Source: Kaistia sp. 32K
GTDB lineage: Bacteria > Pseudomonadota > Alphaproteobacteria > Rhizobiales > Kaistiaceae
DNA length: 64,000 nucleotides
Direction: 5' to 3'
NCBI RefSeq assembly: GCF_016629525.1
Contig: NZ_AP024269.1
Location: 1,364,001-1,428,000, forward strand
Shown here: one piece after another, positions 8,769 through 16,163 of the stretch
Layout: each line of letters starts with the position of its first letter
How positions within the stretch are numbered: the first letter of the stretch is position 1
The notes under the pieces: model-generated
What the model was told of the DNA's origin: nothing
Database searches by the model: none
What the model saw: the letters and a program-made list of their open reading frames with translations, nothing else
Made by a program: the position numbers and the translations under genes

Positions 8769-9380
8769 ATGACTTGGTTCATCTCGCCTGCCCACGCCGA
8801 GGACGCCGCGCCCGCGCCGGCTTCTACCGTCGTTCCGCCGGCGCCGACTGAGACGCACACCGAGGTCGGGCATGAAGCAGGCGGGAAGGCGGTATTCCCG
8901 CCCTTCGACACGCAGAAATTCCCGTCGCAGATCCTCTGGTATGTTGTTTTCTTCGGCCTGCTCTATCTCCTGATGAAGCGGGTCCTCGTGCCGCGGCTCA
9001 CCACCATCGTCGAAGGCCGCGCACAGCGGATCTCCGGCGACCTGGAAGAGGCGCAGCGCCTGCGCGTCGAGTCCGACAAGGCGCTCGGCACGTATGAGAA
9101 GGCTCTCGCGGATGCGAAGAGCTCGGCTCATGCGATCGCCCAGTCCAGCACGGACGAGGCAAAGGCCACGGCGACGAAGCAGCGCGCCGACATCGAGGCC
9201 TCGCTCGTCGCGAAGCTCGAGACGGCCGAAGCCCGCATCGGCGAGATCAAGGCGAAGGCCCTTGGCGACGTCAATGCCATCGCCGAGGAGGCGGCTGCCG
9301 CCGTCGTCGCGGCGCTGAGCGGACAGCAACCGAGCCAGGAAGAGGTGGCGAAGGCCGTCTCCGCCGTGGCGGCGAAGTAA
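8769..9380 (+). CDS. atpF2: ATP synthase F0 subunit b'
   Basis: A 203-residue peripheral-stalk subunit. An Ala/Pro-rich leader of about 55 residues precedes the single membrane helix (QILWYVVFFGLLYLLMKRVL). A long amphipathic coiled coil follows, rich in Ala, Glu and Lys. It pairs with subunit b to form the heterodimeric stalk typical of Alphaproteobacteria and photosynthetic bacteria. I chose the ATG at 8769 (MTWFISPAHAED); an earlier in-frame ATG at 8715 lies inside the hairpin region and is unlikely. The extended Ala/Pro leader is a common feature of b' in this order. Confidence 0.93.
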   Translation: MTWFISPAHAEDAAPAPASTVVPPAPTETHTEVGHEAGGKAVFPPFDTQKFPSQILWYVVFFGLLYLLMKRVLVPRLTTIVEGRAQRISGDLEEAQRLRVESDKALGTYEKALADAKSSAHAIAQSSTDEAKATATKQRADIEASLVAKLETAEARIGEIKAKALGDVNAIAEEAAAAVVAALSGQQPSQEEVAKAVSAVAAK

Positions 9381-9390
9381 GGGCAAGATC

Positions 9391-9876
9391 ATGCAACTCG
9401 ACGCCTCCTTTTTCGCCCTTGTCGGCCTGATCCTGTTCTTCGTGCTGCTGGTCTATGTCGGCGTGCACACCAAGATCGGCAAGGCGCTCGACGCCCGCGC
9501 CGACAGCATCGCCAAGGACCTCGACGACGCCAAGCGTCTGCGCGAGGAAGCCGCGGCGCTGCTCGCCGACTACCAGAAGCGGGCTCGCGAAGCCGAGACC
9601 GAGGCACAGACCATCGTCGACAAGGCCCGCCGCGAGGCGGTCGCCCTGGCCGAGGCCGCCAAGGCCGAGATGGAAGACTATGTCACGCGTCGCACCAAGA
9701 TGGCCGAAGAGAAGATCACCCAGGCCGAGCATCAGGCTCTGCAGGAAGTGAAGGCGCTCTCGGCCGACGTCTCGATCGCCGCTGCCGAGAAGATCCTCGC
9801 GGCCAAGCTGGCGGGCGCGGCGGGTGCGGACCTGGTCGCCGCCTCGATCAACGACGTCAAGAGCCGGCTCAACTGA
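9391..9876 (+). CDS. atpF: ATP synthase F0 subunit b
   Basis: A 161-residue peripheral-stalk subunit with an N-terminal membrane helix (SFFALVGLILFFVLLVYVGV) followed by a continuous coiled coil rich in Ala/Glu/Lys. It lies 10 bp after the b' gene and closes the F0 operon. No F1 genes follow, as usual in Alphaproteobacteria, where atpHAGDC is a separate operon. Its stop codon is 7 bp from the convergent rnhB stop codon. Confidence 0.95.
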   Translation: MQLDASFFALVGLILFFVLLVYVGVHTKIGKALDARADSIAKDLDDAKRLREEAAALLADYQKRAREAETEAQTIVDKARREAVALAEAAKAEMEDYVTRRTKMAEEKITQAEHQALQEVKALSADVSIAAAEKILAAKLAGAAGADLVAASINDVKSRLN

Positions 9877-9884
9877 TCCGGCTC
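9861..9884. terminator. Possible shared hairpin between convergent atpF and rnhB
   Basis: A 7-bp stem GAGCCGG/CCGGCTC with a 10-base loop spans both convergent stop codons. There is no T-run on either side, so intrinsic termination is uncertain. Confidence 0.35.
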
Positions 9885-10602
9885 AGTCGAAGAGGATCTC
9901 TTCGATCGGAAGTTCAACGCCGTCGGCCCAGCCGGCGGCGTTTTCGTTTGTGTTGAGCGCGCGGATCGGCGCGAAGCTGGCGCGGTGCAGCGGGCAGGCG
10001 CCGAGCGTGGAAAGCGCGGCCAGATGCGCCGCCGTGCCGTAGCCCATGTGGCGCTCGAAGCCGTAATCCGGGAAATGCGTTGCGGCGCGCGTCATCATGC
10101 GGTCGCGCGTCACCTTGGCGATGATCGAGGCGGCGGCGATCGAGACCGAGCGGGCGTCGCCTTTGACATAGGCCTCGCCCGGGCAGGCGAGGGCGGGCGG
10201 CAGGTCGTTGCCGTCGATGATGGCGAGGTCCGGCGCCCAAGGCAGGCCGGCGACGGCGCGCGTCATCGCCCAGAGCGTCGCCTGGCGGATGTTGGTGGCG
10301 TCGATCCGCAGCACCGAGGCGGCGACGACCGAGACATGCGCCGATGCCATGATCCGCTCGAACAGGGCCTCGCGGGCCTGCGCCGTCAGCTTCTTCGAAT
10401 CGTTCAGCCCGTCCGGGATGTTCTTCGGATCGAGGATGACGGCTGCGGCGACCACCGGGCCCGCCAGCGGGCCGCGCCCGGCCTCGTCGACCCCGGCGAT
10501 GGCCTTGAGGCCGCGCCGCCGCAGGCGACGCTCGATCGCGTCGGTCGGACCCGGGGGGAGCTCGAACAGGAGCGGCGATTCGGATGCGGTGCGACGTGCC
10601 AT
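9883..10602 (-). CDS. rnhB: Ribonuclease HII
   Basis: A 239-residue RNase HII, which cleaves RNA in RNA-DNA hybrids and removes single misincorporated ribonucleotides. The catalytic motif [13 protein letters not shown] has Asp39 and Glu40. Further conserved blocks are LNDSKKL, IDGNDLP and the late [19 protein letters not shown]. The ATG at 10600-10602 (MARRTASES) is chosen because it gives the normal length and the segment upstream of it is not family-like. The gene is convergent with the F0 operon. Confidence 0.95.
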   Translation of the reverse strand: MARRTASESPLLFELPPGPTDAIERRLRRRGLKAIAGVDEAGRGPLAGPVVAAAVILDPKNIPDGLNDSKKLTAQAREALFERIMASAHVSVVAASVLRIDATNIRQATLWAMTRAVAGLPWAPDLAIIDGNDLPPALACPGEAYVKGDARSVSIAAASIIAKVTRDRMMTRAATHFPDYGFERHMGYGTAAHLAALSTLGACPLHRASFAPIRALNTNENAAGWADGVELPIEEILFD

Positions 10603-10653
10603 GGCCGGAAAATCCCCGACCCTCCGTCGGATTGCAAGCGACAAGCATAGGCC

Positions 10654-10690
10654 AAAAAGCGAAGGGCGGCGATGTGGCTCGCCGCCCTTC
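10654..10690 (-). terminator. Rho-independent terminator of the 2OG oxygenase gene
   Basis: A perfect 12-bp stem (GAAGGGCGGCGA and its complement) with a 6-base loop is followed on the minus strand by GC and five T residues. It lies 43 bp beyond the stop codon of the oxygenase gene, upstream of rnhB. Confidence 0.85.
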
Positions 10691-10732
10691 CGAAAGTCTC
10701 GTATGCCCTGAGGCGCTTCGCGCGAAAGCGCC

Positions 10733-11545
10733 TTAGCTGCCAACCAGCTGGCGGAACTCGTTCTTCAGGAAGTTGCCGACCCGCTTGCCGCGGTTGCGCG
10801 TCTTCTCGAAGGCGGTCTGGTCGACGAAATAGGTATGCAGGATGCTGTCGCGCGAGGTCGGCAGTTCACCGGTCGGATCGACGGAATGCCAGGTGTTGTC
10901 GCCGACCGCGAAGGCATAGCCGTGGTTCGGGATGAAATCCATCTGCTTCACGCGCGTAAAACCGCCCTCGGGCTCGCGCGAGGAGAACACGGTGCCGACG
11001 CCGTTCAGCTGCTCGTCGCGCGGCAGATAGAGCTGGACGGTGATGCCCTTCCAGCGCGTGTCGGTGTGCTCGGGAATGCGATAGCCGGACGTGTCGCGGG
11101 TCAGCATCGGGATCGGGAAGAAGTCGCTCGGCTTGTAGGCGTTGCCGAAGCGGCGCTTCAGGCCTGGTCCCAGCCGCTCGACGAAGGCGTCGCGGACGGG
11201 CTCGGAGCAGAGCGCCGCGCCGACCAGGTTCCAGATCTCCTTCCGCCGGCCCTCGAGGTGGCGCAGATATTCCGGGAACAGGTCTACCTTGACGCGCGTG
11301 GCGCTGCCGTCGGTGCGGATGTTGACATTGCCGCGACCGGCGAGCGCCCGGAAATGGTTCGCCGACGGCATCAGTTCCTGCATCTCGGCGTAGATGTCTT
11401 CCGGGAAAATGCGGTCGAGCACCAGATGATAGAACGGATCGTCGAAGGACTGCGACGAGCGAACGGCCTGGGCGATGTGGCTGACCAGATAGTCGAGTTC
11501 GGATTGCGCGGTCTTGAGCACGGCTGCCCCCATCGATTGTGTCAT
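10733..11545 (-). CDS. 2-oxoglutarate/Fe(II)-dependent oxygenase-like protein
   Basis: A 270-residue protein with the double-stranded beta-helix iron site: HTD at residues 160-162 ([11 protein letters not shown]), the distal His220 (NTWHSVD) and Arg232 with Ser234 (TSRDS), which would hold the 2-oxoglutarate carboxylate. These are the 2-His-1-carboxylate facial triad and the co-substrate residue. It is a stand-alone gene with its own terminator. The family includes hydroxylases of amino acids, peptides and saccharides; nothing in the neighbourhood points to a substrate. Confidence 0.8.
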   Translation of the reverse strand: MTQSMGAAVLKTAQSELDYLVSHIAQAVRSSQSFDDPFYHLVLDRIFPEDIYAEMQELMPSANHFRALAGRGNVNIRTDGSATRVKVDLFPEYLRHLEGRRKEIWNLVGAALCSEPVRDAFVERLGPGLKRRFGNAYKPSDFFPIPMLTRDTSGYRIPEHTDTRWKGITVQLYLPRDEQLNGVGTVFSSREPEGGFTRVKQMDFIPNHGYAFAVGDNTWHSVDPTGELPTSRDSILHTYFVDQTAFEKTRNRGKRVGNFLKNEFRQLVGS

Positions 11546-11682
11546 GGTTCCGTTCTATTGGACGTGGTGGAAGCTCGCAAGGCACCGGATGCCACACGCC
11601 GGGCTGAGCGCGCCGCCGGCTAGCTAACCTGGCCGGTCGCATCGTCTCGACGCGAACCGGTATCCACCTCACCAGAAACGTT

Positions 11683-12552
11683 CTAGCGCACCTTGAGCCG
11701 GATCATGACAGCCTTGCCGCCGGTGTCCAGATCCTCGCGCCGGACCTCGACGCCCGCCACCGTCTCCATCAGGTCGACCAGCTTGCGGAAGCCGAAATTG
11801 CGCGGGTCGAAATCCGGCATGCGCTTGAACAGGATGGTGCCGACCGGGCCGAGATGCGCCCATCCATCGTCGCCCGAGACGTCCTCGATCGCGGCGAAGA
11901 TCTCGTCGCGCGGCAGGCGCGGCACGCTCTTCGGCGGAGACTTGCTCTTCGTTTTGGCGGGCTCGCTCGTCTGGCGCTCCTCGGCCAGCAGCAGGTCGCA
12001 ATAGAAGAAGCGGTCGCAGGCGGCGACATAGGGCTTGGTCGATTTCTGCTCGCCGAAGCCGTAGACGGCGAGGCCATCCTCGCGGATGCGGCTTGCGAGC
12101 GTCGTGAAATCGCTGTCGCTGGAGGCGATGCAGAAGCCGTCGAGGCCCTTCTCGTGCAGCATGTCCATCGCCTCGATGGCGAGCTTCATGTCGGTCGCGT
12201 TCTTGCCGACAGCTGCCGGCGGCACATGCACCGGGGTCAGCGCATGGCTATGCAGCAGCGGCTGCCACTGCGACATCGAGCTGGACGCGAAATGGCCGTA
12301 GACGCGGCGGATCACGACCCGCCCGATCGTCGAGGCCTCGCGGATGATGATGGGCAGGAAATCGGCCCGGACATTGTCGGCGTCGATCAGAAGGGCGAGT
12401 TTCGCCGTGGCTCCGGGAAGTTGATCCGCCAATTTATGCTCCGATCGCAACGGGGAGCGGCAAGCGACCGCGGCGCGAGGCGCCTGCCACATGCGCGCCA
12501 GATCCCACCTTGTTAGCACAGATGCGCTGGCCTGGCCGGGACGGCGGCGCAT
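11683..12552 (-). CDS. NYN-domain RNase with C-terminal LOTUS/OST-HTH domain
   Basis: A 289-residue protein. The NYN (PIN-like, DUF88/LabA) domain spans about 50-190, with the acidic metal-binding residues in LLIDADN (Asp57, Asp59), NATDMKL (Asp121) and SSDSDF (Asp146, Asp148). A Lys/Ser/Pro linker leads to a winged-helix LOTUS domain (about 215-285: LPRDEIFAAIEDVSGDDGWA, then FGFRKLVDLMETV). NYN domains are predicted ribonucleases; LOTUS domains bind RNA. The ATG at 12552 has AGGAAG 7 bases before it, but the first 48 residues are not family-like, so a later start remains possible. The next gene upstream ends only 20 bp away on the same strand. Confidence 0.85.
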   Translation of the reverse strand: MRRRPGQASASVLTRWDLARMWQAPRAAVACRSPLRSEHKLADQLPGATAKLALLIDADNVRADFLPIIIREASTIGRVVIRRVYGHFASSSMSQWQPLLHSHALTPVHVPPAAVGKNATDMKLAIEAMDMLHEKGLDGFCIASSDSDFTTLASRIREDGLAVYGFGEQKSTKPYVAACDRFFYCDLLLAEERQTSEPAKTKSKSPPKSVPRLPRDEIFAAIEDVSGDDGWAHLGPVGTILFKRMPDFDPRNFGFRKLVDLMETVAGVEVRREDLDTGGKAVMIRLKVR

Positions 12553-12572
12553 TTCACCACTTCCTGAAGACC

Positions 12573-13712
12573 CTAGAACAGGCTCAATTGCGCCGGCTGG
12601 CGGACGGGCGGGGAAAACAGGTCGGTCCGCAGCTTGAGGCTGCGCCGGTTCAGCTCCAGCCGCCGTGCCGCGATCTCGAAGCGCCGCCCGATCTGCCAGG
12701 CATAGGGGCCTTCGCCCTTCTGCCGCTTGCCGAAGGTCGCGTCATAGTCCTTGCCGCCGCGCATCGAGCGCAGCACCGACATCACGTGCCGGTAGCGGTC
12801 GGGATAATGGCGGAGGAGCCATTCCTTGAAGATCTCGCTGACCTCGAGCGGCAGGCGCAGCAGCACGTAGCCGGCCTCGGTCGCGCCGGCGGCGACGGCC
12901 GCGTCGAGGATGCGCTCGACCTCGCTATCGTTCAGCGCCGGGATGATCGGGGCGACGAGCACGCCGACGGGCACGCCCGCATCCGCCAGCCCGCGGACCG
13001 CGTCGAGCCGGCGGCCCGGCGTCGCCGCGCGCGGCTCCATGTCGCGCGCCAGCTTGCGGTCGAGCGTGGTGATCGACAGCGCCACCTTGGCGAGGCCGCG
13101 CTCCGCCATGCGGCCGAGAATGTCGACGTCGCGCAGCACCAGCGCCGATTTGGTGACGATGCCGACCGGATGGTTGAAGCGGTCCAGCACCTCGAGGATG
13201 TCGCGCATCATGCGGTGCTGGCGCTCGATCGGCTGGTAGGGATCGGTGTTGGTGCCGATGGCGATCGTGCGCGGCTTGTAGTCCGGGTCCGAAAGCTCCT
13301 TCTCCAGGAGCTTGGCGGCGTCGGGCTTGTAGAAGAGCTTCGATTCGAAATCGAGGCCGGCCGACAGGCCCATATAGGCGTGCGTCGGCCGCGCGAAGCA
13401 GTAGGAACAGCCATGCTCGCAGCCGCGATACGGATTGATCGAGCGGTCGAAGGCGAGATCCGGCGAATCGTTGCGGGTGATGATCGTCTTCGCCTTTTCG
13501 GGCATCACCTCGGTCTTGAACGGCGGCAGCTCGTCCAGCGTCTGCCAGCCATCGTCGAAGGGGATCGACTGGAAGCGTTCGAAGCGCCCAGAGCTGTTGC
13601 TCTGGGCGCCACGTCCGCGTCGACGGTCAGGATCGATCGACGCGGTCAGGGTCGGGTCCGCCGGCATGAGCAGCGGGTCAAGATGCGGGGGGAGGGAGCG
13701 TGCGAGCGACAT
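12573..13712 (-). CDS. PA0069-family (SplB-like) radical SAM protein
   Basis: A 379-residue radical-SAM enzyme of the COG1533 group (spore photoproduct lyase-like). The cluster motif CxxxCxxC is GCEHGCSYCF (Cys98, Cys102, Cys105), followed by TIAIGTNTDPYQPIE, LSITTLD and VAPIIPALND, typical of the family. The promoter decides the start: a -10 element (TATGAG) overlaps the first in-frame ATG at 13724, so I prefer the ATG at 13712; an ATG at 13667 is also possible. A LexA box covers the -35 region, so the gene is probably damage-inducible. The reaction is unknown; a nucleic-acid repair role is suggested by the family and the regulation. Confidence 0.88.
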   Translation of the reverse strand: MSLARSLPPHLDPLLMPADPTLTASIDPDRRRGRGAQSNSSGRFERFQSIPFDDGWQTLDELPPFKTEVMPEKAKTIITRNDSPDLAFDRSINPYRGCEHGCSYCFARPTHAYMGLSAGLDFESKLFYKPDAAKLLEKELSDPDYKPRTIAIGTNTDPYQPIERQHRMMRDILEVLDRFNHPVGIVTKSALVLRDVDILGRMAERGLAKVALSITTLDRKLARDMEPRAATPGRRLDAVRGLADAGVPVGVLVAPIIPALNDSEVERILDAAVAAGATEAGYVLLRLPLEVSEIFKEWLLRHYPDRYRHVMSVLRSMRGGKDYDATFGKRQKGEGPYAWQIGRRFEIAARRLELNRRSLKLRTDLFSPPVRQPAQLSLF

Positions 13713-13719
13713 GAAGCGA

Positions 13720-13752
13720 CTCATACGCCCGTTTTGAGAACAAAACAAGAAC
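13720..13752 (-). promoter_or_regulatory. LexA (SOS) box and promoter of the radical SAM gene
   Basis: The minus strand carries GTTC-TTGTTTT-GTTC (13752-13738), a perfect match to the alphaproteobacterial LexA consensus GTTC-N7-GTTC. It contains the -35 element TTGTTT (13748-13743). A 17-base spacer leads to TATGAG (13725-13720). Repressor binding here would block polymerase directly. Confidence 0.8.
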
Positions 13753-13824
13753 GCATGAGATTGCGACGGAACGTCTCGCTTGTTTGATCTCGCAGACGCG
13801 AAATTTAACGCTAAGATCGAAGGA

Positions 13825-14418
13825 ATGATCAGCGTGATCCTCTCCACCCGCAATGACGAGCTGGCGCTGGCGCATGCGCTGGCGGCCCTCGTGCCTGCCG
13901 CCGCCGACGGCATGGTGCGCGAGGTGATCGTCGTCGACAGCGGCTCGACGGACGGCACGGTCGCCGTCGCCGACGCGGCCGGCTGCAAGCTCGTCGAGGG
14001 CACGGGCGAACGGGGCGCGGACCTCGCCAGGGGCGCGGGCCTCGCCCGGTCGGACTGGCTGCTCTTCCTGTCGCCGGACGTGATGCTCGAGCCCGGCTGG
14101 CAGCGCGAGGCGCGTGATTTCATCGACCGGCTGGCGATGGCCGGCAGCGGCGCGACGCGCGCGGCCTCCTTCCGCCTCGCCCATGCCGGCTTCGGCTGGC
14201 GCTCGCGTCTGGCCGAAACCCGCGCCGCTCTGCGCGCCCGTTTGCTGGCCGCGCCCTTGCCAGAGCAGGGCCTGCTGGTTCCCTCAAGCCTCTATCGCGC
14301 CGTCGGCGGTCATCGCGCCGAGGCCCGCCGCGCCGAGAGCGATCTCGGCCGCCGCATCGGCCGCGGCAGGATGTCGTTCCTGCGCGCCCGGGCGATCTCG
14401 CGCGGCGCCGCCGCCTGA
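13825..14418 (+). CDS. Short family 2 glycosyltransferase
   Basis: A 197-residue GT-A fold protein. The N terminus (ISVILSTRNDE) and the VVDSGSTDGT segment (Asp38) are typical nucleotide-sugar binding elements of family 2. The usual DxD metal motif at the end of the next strand reads LSPDV (residues 82-86), so only one Asp remains. The protein is shorter than most family members and lacks an obvious acceptor domain or membrane helix. It is divergent from the radical-SAM gene with 112 bp between the chosen starts. Donor and acceptor are unknown. Confidence 0.75.
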   Translation: MISVILSTRNDELALAHALAALVPAAADGMVREVIVVDSGSTDGTVAVADAAGCKLVEGTGERGADLARGAGLARSDWLLFLSPDVMLEPGWQREARDFIDRLAMAGSGATRAASFRLAHAGFGWRSRLAETRAALRARLLAAPLPEQGLLVPSSLYRAVGGHRAEARRAESDLGRRIGRGRMSFLRARAISRGAAA

Positions 14419-14460
14419 CAGCCCTTCTTCCTGCCTCCCTTTAGCGGGGTCTGACCCTTT

Positions 14461-14589
14461 CTTCACCTCTCCCTGAGGGAGAGGTCGGAGCGAAGCTCCG
14501 GGTGAGGGTTTAGGGAACTATCCGGTGAGGCCGTAAACCCTCACCCGCCGGCCTTCGGCCGTCGACCTCTCCCTCAGGGAGAGGTGAAG
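14461..14589. repeat. Compact REP-like palindromic pair, copy 1
   Basis: A 129-bp intergenic element made of two inverted units: a left unit CACCTCTCCCTGAGGGAGAG...GGGTGAGGGTTT and a right unit AAACCCTCACCC...GGTG, separated by about 23 bp. Each unit contains its own small hairpin (TCTCCCTGAGGGAGA). It is about 97% identical to 21882-22003 and related to the repeats that enclose the DUF559 gene. It fills the space between the convergent glycosyltransferase and moaB genes. Confidence 0.85.
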
Positions 14590-14621
14590 GAACAGCGTCC
14601 CCCACATTCCGGGCGAGACCC

Positions 14622-15170
14622 TCAGGCCTGGAGCTTGCCGCGCTTCAGGTGCTCGTCGAGGCGCGGCATGATCTCGACGAAATTGCACGGCCGGCTGCGA
14701 TAATCGAACTGCAGGCTGAGGATGCCGTCCCAGGCGTCGCGGCAGGCGCTGGGCGAGCCGGGAATCGCGAAGATGAAGGTCGAGTTGGCGACGCCAGCGG
14801 TGGCGCGCGACTGGATCGTCGCGGTGCCGATCTTCTCGTAGCTCAGGCGATGGAACACGGCCGAGAAGCCGTCCATGCGCTTTTCGAACAGCGGCTCCAC
14901 GGCCTCGGGCGTGACGTCGCGGCCGGTGAAGCCGGTGCCGCCGGTGGTGATGACGACGTCGATGCCGTCATCCTCGATCCAGCACGAGACGATGGTCCGG
15001 ATCTCGTCGATGTCATCGGGGACGATGGCGCGCTCGGCCAGCACATGCCCGGCCGACTGGATGCGCTCGGCCAGCGTCTGGCCCGACCGGTCGTCCTCCA
15101 GCGAGCGCGTGTCGGAGACGGTGAGCACGGCGAAGCGGACCGGAATGAAGGGCAGGGTCTCGTCGGCCAT
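14622..15170 (-). CDS. moaB: Molybdenum cofactor biosynthesis protein MoaB
   Basis: A 182-residue MogA/MoaB-fold protein that adenylylates molybdopterin. The signature TTGGTGFTGRDVTPE is present (residues about 87-101), as are LTVSDTRS near the N terminus and FAIPGSPSA. The ATG at 15168-15170 (MADETLPF) fits the family N terminus. No other moa gene is in the window, so it is isolated from its pathway here. Confidence 0.95.
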   Translation of the reverse strand: MADETLPFIPVRFAVLTVSDTRSLEDDRSGQTLAERIQSAGHVLAERAIVPDDIDEIRTIVSCWIEDDGIDVVITTGGTGFTGRDVTPEAVEPLFEKRMDGFSAVFHRLSYEKIGTATIQSRATAGVANSTFIFAIPGSPSACRDAWDGILSLQFDYRSRPCNFVEIMPRLDEHLKRGKLQA

Positions 15171-15239
15171 GGCGGGTTCCTCGTCGCGCGATCTCTGCCG
15201 AGACATAGTCGCTGCCAAGCGCCAAGGAAAGCGGGATAG

Positions 15240-16163
15240 CTAGTCGCTGCCCTCTGCTGCCGTCGAGGCGATCCACCAGTCCGGATGGGCGGCGGCGAGG
15301 CGTTCCGCCGCGCGGGCGGCGCTCGCATCGTCCGGATAGATCCCGAACACGGTGGCGCCGGAGCCGGACATCCGCGCCAGCAGGCAATGTTCCGTCGCGC
15401 CGACGGCGGCGATCCCGTCGGCGATGACGGGAAGCGTCGCGATGGCCGGCGCCTCGAGGTCGTTGCGAGTTCCGTGCAGCCAGGCGGCGAGCGCGGCGGC
15501 GTCGGCGAAATCGGCCGGCAGGTCGGGCAGGGCGGCATGGTCGGCGCGGGCGAGCGCGCGGAAGATCGCCGGCGTCGAGACGGCGGCGCGCGGATTGACC
15601 AGCAGCATCGGCAGCCGGGGCAGGCCGCGGGCGGGCGTCAGCCGGTCGCCGATCCCCGTCGCGCGCAGCGGCGTCGAGCGCAGGCACATCGGCACGTCGG
15701 CGCCGAGCGTCGCCGCGATCGGGTCCGGAAGCGTGGCCGAGGCGGCGGGGAGGGGCGCGATGCGGCCGAGCAGGCGCAGCGTCGCCGCCGCGTCGGCCGA
15801 ACCGCCGCCGATGCCGGAGGCAACCGGCAGGTTCTTGATGAGCCGAAGGCCGAAGCCGCCAATCGCGCCGCCAGCGGCCTGATGCGCCCGCGCGGCGCGC
15901 AGCACGAGATTGTCCGGCCCGATATCGAGCCCGGCCGCGAAGGGGCCTTCGATCCGGAGCGCCGGCGTCAAGGCGCCGGGTTCGGCGATCGCCTCGATCG
16001 TGTCGCCGATCCCGGCGAACACGACGAGACTGTCGAGCTCGTGATAGCCATCGGCGCGACGGCCGGTGACGTGCAAAGCGAGGTTGATCTTCGCCGGCGC
16101 GAATTCCGCGCCGAGCACGGCGCCAGAATCGGCGCCCTTGGTTTTCCCGGCCGGATGCGTCAC
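15240..16163 (-). CDS. ispE: 4-diphosphocytidyl-2-C-methyl-D-erythritol kinase
   Basis: A 307-residue GHMP kinase of the MEP isoprenoid pathway; it phosphorylates CDP-methylerythritol. The conserved N-terminal APAKINLALHV carries Lys25, the ATP loop is PVASGIGGGSADA (113-125), and the third motif is MSGSGATVFGI. The start is GTG at 16161-16163, overlapping the stop codon of the upstream TPR gene by 4 bases (GTGA), which implies translational coupling. An isoprenoid chain-elongating enzyme lies nearby at 18309. Confidence 0.93.
   Translation of the reverse strand: MTHPAGKTKGADSGAVLGAEFAPAKINLALHVTGRRADGYHELDSLVVFAGIGDTIEAIAEPGALTPALRIEGPFAAGLDIGPDNLVLRAARAHQAAGGAIGGFGLRLIKNLPVASGIGGGSADAAATLRLLGRIAPLPAASATLPDPIAATLGADVPMCLRSTPLRATGIGDRLTPARGLPRLPMLLVNPRAAVSTPAIFRALARADHAALPDLPADFADAAALAAWLHGTRNDLEAPAIATLPVIADGIAAVGATEHCLLARMSGSGATVFGIYPDDASAARAAERLAAAHPDWWIASTAAEGSD

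Noticed and set aside
13713..14123. N-terminal extension of the radical-SAM frame to 14123
   Set aside because: It would overlap the glycosyltransferase gene and cross the promoter and LexA box; the sequence is Ser/Arg/Pro-rich shadow.
14461..14589. CRISPR-like array from the repeated palindromes
   Set aside because: Only two inverted units with one spacer, no regular direct repeats and no cas genes.
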